DNA from: Osedax fenrisi
Lineage: Eukaryota; Annelida; Polychaeta; Sabellida; Siboglinidae
Reading direction: 5' to 3'
Length of the DNA stretch: 64,000 bases
Assembly: GCA_964019155.1 (NCBI GenBank)
Contig: OZ025239.1
Coordinates: forward strand, 74,083,417 to 74,147,416
Shown: positions 23,838-36,112 of the stretch, piece after piece
Layout of the letters: each line of letters opens with the position of its first letter
How positions within the stretch are numbered: the stretch's first letter is position 1
Program-made: the position numbers and the translations under genes
Notes under the pieces: generated by a model
The model's database searches: none
Seen by the model: the letters and a program-made list of their open reading frames with translations, nothing else
Told to the model about the DNA's origin: nothing

Positions 23838-25936
23838 GATACTGCGACGTCTGCGATGACACGTTTGTGACGCTGTCCGGACACCTGTGCTCAGCGGAAC
23901 ACCGCCGCTGCATGGAGCTCACGCTGCGCGAGGCCCACTTCGACGTCACCATGTTCGCGCACTACAACTTCACCGGCTTGCTGATGGAGCTGGTGAAGAC
24001 GCCCGTTAGGTACGCGTACGACCACCACGGGGGCGAGGGCGAAGAGGGCTTTTACGCGACGTCCGCCCGCATCGACGAAACCGCGGCGATCTGTTCGCAA
24101 ACGATCACTAGCGTTTGCGCCGACGCGCGCAAACGCTCACTTAAGAGATTGTTGTCCAGGTATAAAATTCGAGAACGATTTAGCAATTTAGGTGCCGCCG
24201 AAAAAGGGAAATCTATCGACGATTCTAAAAATAACAAAGAAAATAAAATAATTTGCACGCGCGACGGTAACGTTGATAACAATGAGAAAGTCACTTGCTA
24301 TATCAGTAACACTGCTAATAATGCTAATTTGATTAACGAGGGATATGTGTCTAAATGTTTATATGACAAAATAGGAGAAGAAAGCGAAGATTCGAATGAA
24401 AGTGACGGAGCTAATGATAAAATATCTATATGGCAAGATTACCATGCCAGTCTTTTCATTAAAACTATGAATAGATCATTAAATCATTTCAAAATTGTTT
24501 TAGACGTCGATTTAAATTCAGACTCCAACTCGAAATCAACCAGCGATCCTCCGGAAGCATCTAAAGCTTCTGAAAACACTGCCTCTCGAGATACCATTGA
24601 ACCCGTACCCGATGTCAAGACTTCGAGTAAAAACAACTCGACTACAACTAGCAACGACTCATCGAGCAGTTCTTCTGATATTTGCCAAAACGATACCTAT
24701 GTTAAGGCTAACTCAAATGAAGAGTATTCCACTACCTCTCAATTGAGTAAAAATTACCTAGACGATATTTCCTCAGTTGATAGTCCTATACTCGCTTGGA
24801 GTAAAAGACCATCAAAGAAAAATAATGAAGATAAAACAAGCCGTTATTCTGATATTTGTAATAACGATACCTATGTTAAGGCTAAATCAAATGAAGATTA
24901 TTCCAACAGCTCTCCATCGAGTACAAATAATGTAGACGATATTTCCTCAGTTGATAGTCCTATACTGGCTTGGAGTAAAAGACCATCAAAGAATAATAAT
25001 GAAGATAGAACGAATAGATATTCTGATATTTGCGATAACAATACCTATGTTAAGGCTAAATCAAATGATGACTACTCCAACACCTCTCAATCAAGTAATA
25101 TTAGTGTAGAAGAAATTAGCTCAATCGATGGTTCTGAAATAAATAAGAGTAAAAGCCGAATAAAGAAAACTAATGAAGATAGAACGAGCAGTTCTTCTGA
25201 TATTTGCGATAACGATACCTATGTTAAGGCTAAATCAAATGATGACTACTCCAACACCTCTCAATCAAGTAATATTAGTGTAGAAGAAATTAGCTCGATT
25301 GATGGTTCTGAAATAAATAAGAGTAAAAGCCGAATAAAGAAAAATAATGAAGATAGAATGAGCAGTTCTTCTGATATTTGCGATAACAATACTTACGTTA
25401 AGGCTAAATCAAATGAAGACTGCTCCAACAGCTCTCCATCGAATACAAATAACGTAGACGACACTTCTTCAGACGTTAGTCCTGTGCTGACTCGCAGTAG
25501 TAGCCGAGCCTCAACTCGAGATAAACGCCACGATCTCAGGAAACCCATCGCCCAGCAAAGTGGTAAACGCGCTGAACTCAGGAAACCCATCGCCCAGCAA
25601 AGTGGTAAACGCGATCAACTCAGTAAACCCATCGCCCAGCAAAGTGGTAAACGCGATCAACTCAGTAAACCCATCGCCCAGCAAAGTGGTAAACGCGCTG
25701 AACTCAGGAAACCCATCGCCCAGCTAAGTGGTAAACGCGCTGAACTCAGGAAACCCATCGCCCAGCTAAGTGGTAAACACGCTGAACTCGGGAAACCCAT
25801 CGCCCAGCAAAGTGGTAAACGCGCTGAACTCGGGAAACCCATCGCCCAGCAAAGTGGTAAGCGCCTACGCAAAAGAAGTAGACGTTGCTCAGCATCCGGA
25901 GGCAACACAGTTTATAAAAAACAAAAAAAATGTTGA
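23838..25936 (+). CDS. DBF4: DBF4 homologue, zinc-finger exon and repeat-rich C-terminus
   Basis: Acceptor TACACACAG precedes 23838; two leading bases join the A of the previous exon. It begins with RYCDVCDDTFVTLSGHLCSA, then EHRRC: a C-x2-C-x9-H-x5-H finger, the exact spacing of DBF4 motif C, which together with motif M binds CDC7. After about 100 further structured residues the protein becomes Ser/Asn/Asp/Lys-rich and contains five 58-residue repeats and eight 14-residue repeats (separate entries), ending in a basic tail before TGA 25934-25936. The three exons together give 4,116 nt, divisible by three. The C-terminus resembles no domain I know; it may be disordered. Confidence 0.87.
24677..25546 (+). 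repeat. In-frame 174-bp tandem repeat, 5 copies
   Basis: Copies start at 24677, 24851, 25025, 25199 and 25373, exactly 174 bp apart. Each encodes 58 residues starting DIC(D/N)N(D/N)TYVKAKSN and containing a serine-rich patch, then ISS(V/I)D. Copies 3 and 4 are the most alike. Period identity without indels suggests recent duplication under frame constraint. Confidence 0.95.
25538..25873 (+). repeat. In-frame 42-bp tandem repeat, 8 copies
   Basis: Each unit encodes KPIAQ(Q/L)SGK(R/H)(AE/DQ)L plus a variable R, S or G; the last unit diverges into LRK. Exactly 42 bp spacing. Basic and polar, so it adds positive charge to the C-terminus. Confidence 0.95.
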
Positions 25937-26510
25937 TGATTCCACTAGCGTAACGTAATGATCTCTTCGAATAACGCGTAGGATAATCAATAATGTAGGC
26001 CGTAGTCCAACAATATTTATACGATGCCGCCGATTGCATGATCGAATTCCGATACTAAACGTGATTGAATACTGCTGCCGTTACTGCCGATGATCTAAGA
26101 GCTATAGAGATATATCGGTGCGCGTGTGTGTTCCGCTACCCCATCTACCGTGAAAGTGTTCGATTCCATCCGACGAGAAATTTCTGGTAAACGAAGCTTC
26201 GGAAAAATTAAATTTGTAACGCGGACGTCGTGATATTTGGGCGTTGTGTTCTCGACACCTGTTACACGATTCCGTGATCGGTGAACTGCTGAGATACCCA
26301 TGTCAACCGTTGTTGCTCTCGTTGCATTGTATCAGCACGCGATATCACTGCCGCGTTCAGCGACCATCGCCAACTGTGTATTTCATATACCTGTTCAATG
26401 CGCTTTCATATTATCTAATTTCTAGATGCCTTAATTTTATATTGTGATTTTCTTTGCATAAAGTACACACGAAGTGTTCATAATAAAATAGCATGTTATG
26501 CGATGAGAAG
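25937..26510 (+). promoter_or_regulatory. Probable DBF4 3' UTR with poly(A) signal
   Basis: Less AT-rich than the surrounding DNA up to about 26450, then AATAAA at 26482-26487. No other gene starts here. Transcript end inferred only. Confidence 0.5.
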
Positions 26511-26519
26511 TTTTATTTA

Positions 26520-28020
26520 TATTATAAATTTATTAATTAATGAATCAAAATATGTATGATAATAAAATTAACTCGTACCTATTTTAATAAATCACATTAA
26601 CTAATTTATTGTACATTATTGTTTAAGATGATATTATCATGCTCATTACCACTTTTAAGTTTAAGAACATAATATACACGTGTTCTATCGGCAATACCTA
26701 CCTTACTGTTCATATGTAACTGAAGGTGATTAAAATGCTTGCATATAGGCTCGGAATTAATATAGTCATAACCTACTGTAGATAGTGAATAAAGTACAGA
26801 CTTACTAATGTAACAGATGTTAAGTGGATATGTTTCAGTGGTGGTAACGTAACATTCTATGAGATTTCGCATAACTCTGGGCATTTTTATAATTGCCAAC
26901 ATTATTTGACCTTTATATACTAGATATATTTTAAAATTTCTATGGTCTCAATTTTATAATTATATATAACTACTTAGATAGATAGATACATATTTATTGG
27001 TGAGATATATTTGGTTATGGTAATAAGAAAATAATAGTTGTAATATTTCTTGTGTCTTCTTTGTTCCATGAATCGGCTACCGACACATAATACAGCATTG
27101 CGATACTGATATCTCAGACTATCTCTTCTCTCATATCTTGGATTTGTTTGGTAACTTTACTTTTAAATATCTACACTTTTTGTATTTCTTAAATATTATC
27201 CCAGATTATTCCATTTCTTTACTATTATAATTAATAAATTATTATTAGTCGATTTTGTTTGTGGTATATTATTTGTCAACTATTTATTAAGTTATATTTT
27301 ACATTACAATTATATATATTATTAATCATACTATTGTGCATTCTATACATATAATAATGTGTTTATTGCAATTATATTATGTATGCTAAGTAAATTGAAT
27401 GATTCTATAATTGACTAGGGTGTATAAGTTTCATTAGATATGAAATAAGCTATCTTATGGGTACTGTTATGTTTATAAATGTTGTAAAAAATAGATGAAT
27501 ATTTTTAAGAAATGTTATATTAGTATTATCAAAGCCCTTTGGTATTATATTAGAGTTGAAATAGCTTGGCTAAATACAACATCTAGGATCTGAATTAATG
27601 AAATTCTGCTATATTAGACATACTTTTAAGTGAGTTAAAGTAAGCAATGACATGTATTAAAAGATTAATTATAGGATTTCCTATGCAAGATTAGGTTTAA
27701 TAATATAATAAGACCAATATAACTGATATTAGTAATTAGGTATTCACATATATATATATTGAATTGATATGAAAGTTTATCATGGAACTTAAATACATTT
27801 TAAATGGTCTCTCAAATGTGTATATATATAAATAAAAGTAGGTTATACGATAGTACCATTTAATAAAATTAAATAGAATAAAGCGAAGGAAATAAATATA
27901 TAAAGTAATAATGACAATTGTTTAATTGTTTAAACAATTAAACAAATTAAGTATTATAAGTTTCCACCTGAGATCAATCGTTGGATATATGTATTGAATA
28001 TATCATGGGATTTGATGTAT
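26520..28020. other. AT-rich gene-free stretch
   Basis: A 98-codon minus-strand open frame (26606-26902) lies in slightly less AT-rich sequence, but matches nothing I know and lacks splice or start context. A perfect 28-bp palindrome with half-site TTGTTTAATTGTTT sits at about 27918-27945, without flanking duplication. Confidence 0.5.
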
Positions 28021-28032
28021 ATACGAGTACCA

Positions 28033-28124
28033 GTAAACTCGGACCACTTTTGAGGTAAACTCGGACCACTTTTAAAGTAAACTCGGACCACTTTTTAAAA
28101 ACATGAAGTAAACTCGGACCACTT
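28033..28124 (+). repeat. Four spaced copies of GTAAACTCGGACCACTT
   Basis: Identical 17-bp units start at 28033, 28055, 28077 and 28108, i.e. 22, 22 and 31 bp apart, with AT-rich spacers that differ. Not a plain microsatellite. Confidence 0.95.
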
Positions 28125-28299
28125 ATTAAAATAACTATATTTTGTATATTTCTATAATATAATATGCTTTAACTTACTTCCACCTTATATAATTATATTA
28201 TATCTGTTAAATAAATTATAAAAAGAGTCATTTAATATGATATTTTTGTGGAATTATATATTTAAATAGGTAATAATTATTAAGAGATGTAGTAGGCAC

Positions 28300-29300
28300 C
28301 TATAGGTTTATATAATTATAATTCATTTTCGTATATTAATATAAATTTAATAATAAATATAAATTTACAATACTGTAAAGATGATAATTTGCAGATGTAG
28401 TGATTGCAGTAATATGAAGAATAAAGGAAAGGGTATAATTAAAAATGACATATAAGTTTGATGCAGTAGGGGACAGAGAGATTACAATGGTATCGATAAT
28501 AAAAGGAGGGAAGTAAGTAGGAGATTGAAACATATTCATCAATGTAGTTTTTGAGGCATTACGGAGACTAATATGAAATAAGTCATTATTTAATTACATT
28601 AGCACAGTTGTAGAGTTGATTATAGAAATCTAATGGTGAATTATTAGGAAGAAACATATATAGATGCAGCTTAAATAAGCTTAAATAAGTAATTACGTGT
28701 ACGTTTATGTACATGCAGATTAATCTAAGTAATTACTTATATGTATATCGTCTGCATAGATATGATAATAATTATTAGGATATATTGATATTATGGAAGG
28801 TAACCTATTAATATATGGATATAATTATATAGAGAAAATTGAAGGATCAAGGGAACCATTCAACCCTAGGAACACCATATGTATAGTAGAAGGGACAAAA
28901 TAATCATATATCTTAACACTGTTTATACTATCGGACACTGTATACATGTATGAACTAAACCAGTAAAGGGGAACTTTCTAGAGATTATAATTCCAAGCAA
29001 GTATAGAAATGAAATTTCCCAGACGTAAGTAGGATATAATAGTATGATCTAGAATATCGATAGTGATGAGTATGGCAAGCATGACTAATTGACAGCAAGT
29101 ATTATTATTATTAATGGTTGAAGTGATGACATCAATGATGTGTATACACGTCATTGATGTCATCACTAGGGTAGTGCTGTTTCTGTTGAATTCATTTAGG
29201 TTCTTATTAAAGTTTAAAAATAGATAGTGGACAGGATCAGAAGGAGATATCGAAGTGGACATAAGTAGGAGTTTAGAAAAATGTAGTTTAAATATGAGTT
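28300..29300. other. Gene-free stretch, purine-biased
   Basis: G- and A-rich on the plus strand, similar in feel to 2810-3300. Two minus-strand open frames (28336-28542, 28978-29262) are short and unrecognised. Possibly an old LINE relic. Confidence 0.35.
29123..29166. repeat. 44-bp near-perfect palindrome
   Basis: Half-site GTGATGACATCAATGA plus TGTGTA; the other half is the reverse complement with one mismatch. Flanks do not match each other, so no target duplication. Confidence 0.9.
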
Positions 29301-29685
29301 TTGAAATAGTTTAAAATAAACTATTTCATATCCTAGAATTATGTAAACTAGATGGACAAAAGTGGTGAAATCAAAACGATATCGGTGTCTTGGTCCACAA
29401 CATTTAAGTAAGTTTGTACCTAATACATTTTTATCTTTTTAAATATTAAATCATTGACATCTATAGATACCAAATATATTTGGTTTAATCATTTCTTGTA
29501 TATACTGCATAGAATTAAACTATAGTCTAATGTAGAATACATGTAGAATAAGATATATATTCATATATTCAGTGTTGTTGATCGATTTTACTTCGTAATC
29601 AGTTGTATACTATATTCGTACTACTAAAACTTCGTTTACATTCTACTGAATACACAGGATACATTAATATTAACTTGATAATGTT

Positions 29686-29697
<12 letters not shown>

Positions 29698-29726
<29 letters not shown>
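29698..29726. repeat. (TA)n microsatellite
   Basis: Alternating AT run just downstream of the LINE 3' end in that element's sense. Confidence 0.9.
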
Positions 29727-29734
<8 letters not shown>

Positions 29735-29807
29735 TTTAATATGTTGGTATATCAATATATTGATTTTAATATTCGAGAGCTTCCTTATAATTATAATTAA
29801 CCTGTTA

Positions 29808-31590
29808 ACCTGTGCCGTCGAGTCGTATCCGACCCCTGGCGACATATATGACAGCAGCTCTCCAACTCTCCTACATCTTGAGGCTCTCATCATGTTGAAG
29901 ATAGTTCCATATAAGTTTTTCTCTATACTATCCAGCCATCTTTGCCGTGGTATCCCTCTGCTTCTATAACCCCCATTCTTTCTACCATCACTTTATATTC
30001 CATCCCGCCTGCTCTTATAACATGGCCAAAGTAACATTATGATGCCTTGACTATCCTTGATTCAAGCATCCATTCTGGTTTTATATTGTCAATAACCCAT
30101 ACCTTTTTCTTTATGTCGGTCCATGTTACTCTTAGCAGACGTATCTAACACCACAACTCAAAAGCATCGATCATCTTTCTCTCAAGCTTTCTCATTATCC
30201 AATATTCTGCTCCGTATAAGACTATAGGGAAAACTAAAGCTTTTACAAGCCTAATCTTTGTTCTGAGGGTAATTCCTCTATCATTCCAGATTTTCGTTAG
30301 TTCCCCCATTGCAGATCTACCCATTGCTAGCCTTCTGCGTATTTCCTTCTCACCGAATTCATCCTTGGTTATTAGAGATCCATGGAAAATAAAGTGAGAT
30401 ACTACTTCAATATATTTGCCATCTACTACCATTTCTCCTTGGTCTTCGGTCATCATTACTTTAGTTTTACCTACATTTAAATAAAGACCTGCCTTTTCAC
30501 TAGCCAACTTTACTCTTTCCATAATTGCTATGAGATCGATTTTAGTTTCAGCGATCAGTGTTGTGTCGTCAGCATATCTCAGATTAGAAATCCTTCTATC
30601 TCCAATACTGATTCCTCCATCCCAATCTTCCATATACCTCTCTCATTATGTGTTTTGCATACATGTTAAACAGTAAGGGGGGTAAAATACATCCTTGTAT
30701 TACCCCTTTCCCTATGTTTATAGTATCAGTTTCACCGATCGGTGAGAGTTCGAACTCTGTTCTTATAGTAGCTTCTTGTTTCGTGTAGAGCTTTCTCAGT
30801 AGGACTATTAGGTGAACTGGAACTCCCATTTCTTTGAGTATCACCCATATGCTCTCATGATCTACGTAGTAGAAAGCCTTTTTATAGTCGATGAAGCACA
30901 TATACACATTCCTGTTATGTTCTTTGACTGTTTCCATCATACACGGCAAATTAGCTATATGATCTCTTGTTCCTCTTCCTTTTCTAAAACCTGCTTGTTC
31001 AATAGGTAGTTCTGGGATAAGGAAATGTTCTAATCTTTTCTGAAAAATTCGAAGGAATATCTTGCTAGCATATGAGATCAGAGCAATAATGCGATAGTTC
31101 CTACATTATGTATTATATCCTTTCTTGTATATCGATAAACAGATTTCTTCCAATATCTTGGCCATTCTTTAATCCTCCATATGTTATTGAATATAATTAA
31201 CAGTATTTTTATAGAGGTATCTCCACCTGCTTTTAGAAGCCCTATAGGTATACCATCACATCATTATTATTTCCGATTTGATATATGCTTGATAGCATCC
31301 TTTACCTCTGTCTCTAGTATATGAGGTTCATCTTCATATCTTGTTTCGGGGAAAGTATCAGTACTGTTAGGATCTCTCCTGTAAAGATATTCTGTGTATT
31401 GTTGCCATATAATTTTAACTTATTTTTCTAGCATCACTTATATCAATCCATAAATCTACAGGATGTTTGCCATCTACTTGTAGTATACTGAATCTATTCT
31501 TGACTTATACAGTATATTTCGTATCAATGTTTTCTAGGTCATATTTTGGAGTAGTCTTATTTCTTTTAGTTTGTTTGAGCTTTATCTTAA
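29808..31590 (-). mobile_element. 5'-truncated, decayed RTE-like LINE
   Basis: Minus-strand reverse transcriptase fragments in order: EQAGFRKGRGTRDHIANLP (about 30950-31010), CFIDYKKAFYYVDH (about 30860-30905), GKGVIQGCILPPLLFNMYAK (about 30655-30715), LRYADDTTLIAE with the catalytic YADD (about 30540-30575), and KIRLVKALVFPIVLYGAEYW to FELWC (30145-30250). Motif order and wording match RTE/BovB-type elements, and so does the 3' end (GGGTCGGATACGACTCGACGG complement region at 29810-29840). Stops and frameshifts interrupt it, and the endonuclease is missing. Dead copy. Confidence 0.75.
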
Positions 31591-31599
31591 TAGACCTAC

Positions 31600-34340
31600 C
31601 TATATATTATATTTTGAAAATTATCAATTCTAACATTAACATCTAACATTACTATATGTAAGAGTTCGCCCGTATACATAAGGTTTCTAATGGGTTCCGA
31701 ATACACTACATCTCCCCGGAGTGACCTTCCCCGGAGTGACCTTCCCCGTCCATTATATCGCATCTATAGAGGCACCATCTAGAGGTATGTATAACACCTA
31801 TAACATGTGTTATGTTAACCCAATACACAGTGTAATATCAATACCTCCTACAACCTGGGGTTATAGGAGGTGTTATTATTATTCACTACATATAATTCAA
31901 CGATTTTTCATAGCAAAATCCTTATATTTGTAAATAAACTATATTTCCACTTATGTATATGTCTTACTTTGGTATAGGTGTATATTTAATTAAGGGTGAC
32001 GTTTAAAGGTGACGTTTCATGATGTTTTATTTATAAAATATGTTCACTGTGAAACAATAGGTACGCTGTTACAGTGTATACATTGTACCTATTGTTATCA
32101 CGTGTTATTATTATCGTATACGTCACATGTATTCATACGTCACTAAATCAGCTATACCTAGGTGACACCTATATGGAGATGTAGGATGTAGTCCTACCTA
32201 TCTTAATTTACTAGCATGAATTTCTTTATGTTTCTAAAAGTGGCATAACTTTTTCATTGTTGAAATTACACAAATATGTAGGTTTACTTTTAATTAAAGG
32301 TGAATGTAGCTTATATATTATAATAATATAGTTAATAGGTTTATATTAAAATATGTTCACATTTATTAATAATAAAAAATGTATAATATTATTTGAATAT
32401 TTTAAATATTTATTTATATAATTTATATACATAGATTATATATATATATATATAGATATACATATAGATTATAATATATGTAGATACAAATTTAAAAAAA
32501 AATTCCTATTCTTTTTGATTATGTATTTTATATATTCATATTTTTCATTTAATATTATTATTTATAATAGTATGAATAGAAGAATTTATAACATAATTGA
32601 CATAATTATTGATACATAACAATTATATTAGGTACCTATAATAATTATAAATGTTAATAACAAGTTATTTATTAAAATAAATAAAATACAAATAGGTATG
32701 ATATAATAATATAATATCAAGATCTCCTATAACCTCGAGTTTATATTATGTCTTGCTAATACTTCACTTAGTATTGAAATATTATAGTATTATATATTAG
32801 CAAAAATACAAACACTAACTGAAAATGGATTTAATGAAACATTGAAAAATCCAATAAAAAAACTCATGCTTAATTAACCGTACTATGACATAGATGCAAT
32901 GCTACGATCAGTATTTACATAAAGAACTTATAGTCGATACCTATCATGTGTCATTCAGTTTTCTCAAATAAAATTAAATACTCATTTCTAACGATCTAGA
33001 TTTATAGAAAAAGTGGATTCTAAACCATCCTATGTGATGTCCTATGTGATGTCCTACATACGTAGGATATGTAATATACGTACATTGTACAATCGTACAA
33101 TGTACCGTACATTATGTACGTCGTACATATATGTACATATACACATATATATCTATATATATATTCGTCTAAACATACTTTAATTAGGTGGTGCGCGGCG
33201 GGCTCGTACGCCGAGGCCGCAGGCCGAGCCGTCGCCACCTCGACGTTAATGGATAGGAAAATAATTTTTTTAAATTGAGGTGTGAATTTTTTTCAAAATT
33301 TTTCAAAATCTCTTTCCCATAAAAGTCTTTTTCCGTCAAAAATCTCAACAAAGTGTATATTTAAATTCAAATAATGCTCGATTTGCAATTTTTTTTTGCC
33401 AATGAATATAAATGAGGTTAGCTACCCGAAATATATTTAGGAATACATAGTATGCGCACACTTATTTTCATCTACGGGCAATATTTCTGGTAGTATTTTG
33501 GGTTTTTATCGCTAAAATTTAATATTTAATATTTTATATAAATTCAAATAATTAAAATTCGCCGTAAGGAAAACGTAAGGAAAACGTCGGGAGATAAAGT
33601 GGGGCAGCGGGGGTAACATGAATAATTTACTTTTTTGAATATGTATTCACGCGATACCAATAATCGTTAAATAGTGTCATTTTTAATAACAAACATTATC
33701 GTGGAGAATTTTATCTTAAATAATTTCGTAAAAATGAGTTTCTTTAATTTCGAATACATTACGTAGATTTACGAAATGGTACTTCCGGTTTGAATATCTA
33801 AATAACAATTGGTAAATCGGAATTTATTTACCCGTATTATTGAAGTGAAATTCAAGAACGAGTAAAATCGAGTTAATATTTTTTACGTTACGAGTTTATA
33901 TTAATTATTTCCTATCTACGCCATGTACACATCAATTATTAAACATAGGTGATGTAAAAAATCAAAATCTACAATAATTATTCTATTTCAATAATTTTAA
34001 CTTTATTAAATAGTTAATTAAAATAGAATATACTTTGATAAATTGTGACGTCTTATGTTTAATATTCTTTGAGCTACGGCCGAAAAAGTGAAAAATACAT
34101 GATTTTAGAATAGTCTATTTGACCGACTTCCGGTAAATTTTTCGTATAAATTATGAATTCATCAGATTAGGACCACGAAAATACATGTAATAAAATCACA
34201 AAAATCATGAAAATATGAATAATAGGGTTTCCATCTCGGTTTTAATATGTCGCCAAATGTCATCATATATATGGTCAAAGAACAAAATATAGATTTATAA
34301 AAAATATTTTTTCTAAAATCTATTCTATAATTATATATGA
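31600..34340. other. Gene-free stretch with hairpins and a GC-rich island
   Basis: Hairpins at about 32041-32099 (AACAATAGGTAC arms) and 33078-33110 (ACATTGTAC arms). A GC-rich island of about 55 bp at 33188-33242 stands out, but its plus frame stops after 22 codons. A moderately GC-richer zone 33540-34130 carries no open frame. Confidence 0.5.
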
Positions 34341-34342
34341 AT

Positions 34343-35714
34343 TACATACCGAGTGAGTCTATACAAATATATATATATATATATATATTGATATTTTTAG
34401 TTATATTTATTGTCACTTTTGTGTTTAGGTTGGGTTAAGTTTTAATATTGGTAGCTTTTTTTTAGCTGCATTACTTCCCGTGTGAGCCTATAAATCATAT
34501 TCATTTATATTGTTATTTTCACAGTTGTGGTTAGGTTGGGTTAAGTTTTAATTTGTGTAGGTTTTTTTTAGCTGCATTACTTCCCGAGTGAGCCTATAAA
34601 AGCATATTCATTTATATTGTTATTTTCACAGTTGTGGTTAGGTTTTTTTAGCTGCATTACTTCCCGAGTGAGCCTATAAAAACATATTAATTTGTATTGT
34701 TATTTTCACAGTTGTGGTTAGGTTGGGTTAAGTTTTAATTTTGTAGATTTTTTTAGCTGCATTACTTCCCGAGTGAGCCTATAAAAGCATATTCATTTAT
34801 ATTGTTATTTTCACAGTTGTGGTTAGGTTGGGTTAAGTTTTAATTTATGTAGGTTTTTTTTGGATGCATTACTTCCCGAGTGAGCCTATACAAGGATATT
34901 TTCACAGTTGTGGTTAGGTTGGGTTAAGTTTTAATTTGTGTAGGTTTTTTTTAGCTGCATTACTTCCCGAGTGAGCCTATACAATGATATTTTCATAATT
35001 GTGGATAGGTTGGGTTAAGTTTTAATTTGTGTAGGTTTTTTTTAGATGCATTACTTCCCGAGTGAGCCTATACAATGATATTTTCACAGTTGTGGTTAGG
35101 TTGGGTTAAGTTTTAATTTGTGTAGATTTTTTAGCTGCATTGCTTCCCGATAGGCATATAAAAGTATATTTCACTGTTGTGGTTAGGTTGGGTTAAGTTT
35201 TAATTTGTGTAGGTTTTTTTTAACTGCACTACTTCCCGAATGAGCCTATACAAGGATATTGATATATTTGTATGTGTGGTCATTGATATTGTGAGTGTTA
35301 GTTATTTTCACAGTTGTAGTTAAGTTGGGTTAAGTTTTAATGTGTGTAAGTTTTTTTTAGATGCATTACTTCCCGAGTTAGCCTATAGAAGGATATTTTC
35401 ACAGTTGTGGTTATGTTGTGTTAAGTTTTAATTTGTGTAGGTTTTTTTAGCTGCATTACTTCTCGAGTTAGCCTATACAAGTATATTTTCACTGTTGTGG
35501 TAGGTTGGGTTAGGTTTTAATTTGTGTAGATTTTTTTAGCTGCATTACTTCCCGAATGAGCCTATAAAAGCATATTTATATATATTGTTATTTTAACAGT
35601 TGTGGTTAGGTTGGGTTAAGTTTTAATTGTTGAAGGTTTTTTTTAGCTGCATTACTTCCCGAGTGAACCTATACAAGTATATTTTCACAGTTGTGGTTAG
35701 GTTGGGTTAAATAC
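34343..35714 (+). repeat. Minisatellite built from a dispersed repeat (about 13 units)
   Basis: Units of about 75-130 bp, each with GTGGTTAGGTTGGGTTAAG, then TTTTAGCTGCATTACTTCCC, then GAGTGAGCCTATA and TATTTTCACAGTT. Single copies of the same order of motifs lie at 7735 and 17400. Unit length varies by loss of the internal AAGCATATTCATTTATATTG-type segment. Confidence 0.9.
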
Positions 35715-35945
35715 TTTTACTCATTAGTAATAGTAGAACAAAGTAGTTAAAGTTTTGTTTTAATAAATACATTATGAAATTATCATTGTTTTTTTTCATT
35801 AAAATAAAAAAAAGATAAATAACGGCTCACTGACTGCTAGAAAACATTATATAAAAATCTAAAAAAGACCCAATAGTCTCAATTAACCCATTACACCCAC
35901 ACCTAAAATAGTCTCATTCACGGGCAACGCCGGCCACCCACCCTA

Positions 35946-35946
<1 letters not shown>
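35715..35946 (+). mobile_element. Helitron-like 3' terminal region
   Basis: Ends CACGGGCAACGCCGG, CCACCCACC, CTAG (35943-35946) followed by T and an AT run. The GC hairpin is partly decayed. Because the minisatellite lies directly upstream, it may be the body of the same element. No replicase sequence seen. Confidence 0.4.
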
Positions 35947-35999
<53 letters not shown>

Positions 36000-36058
36000 G
36001 TAGGTATACCTACATATCTCTCATCTATAATATTAAATGTTAATATCTAGTAAATGAT

Positions 36059-36100
<42 letters not shown>
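35947..36100. repeat. Two long (AT)n microsatellites
   Basis: 35947-35993 and 36062-36099, separated by unique sequence containing a small hairpin. Confidence 0.9.

Positions 36101-36112
<12 letters not shown>

Noticed and set aside
27918..27945. Perfect 28-bp palindrome TTGTTTAATTGTTT plus inverse as a footprint
   Set aside because: Flanks do not match each other, and AT-only words form palindromes readily here.
34343..35714. Telomere-like TTAGGTTGGG repeats
   Set aside because: The words sit in a longer unit of 75-130 bp shared with dispersed repeats; there is no run of a 5- or 6-bp telomere unit.
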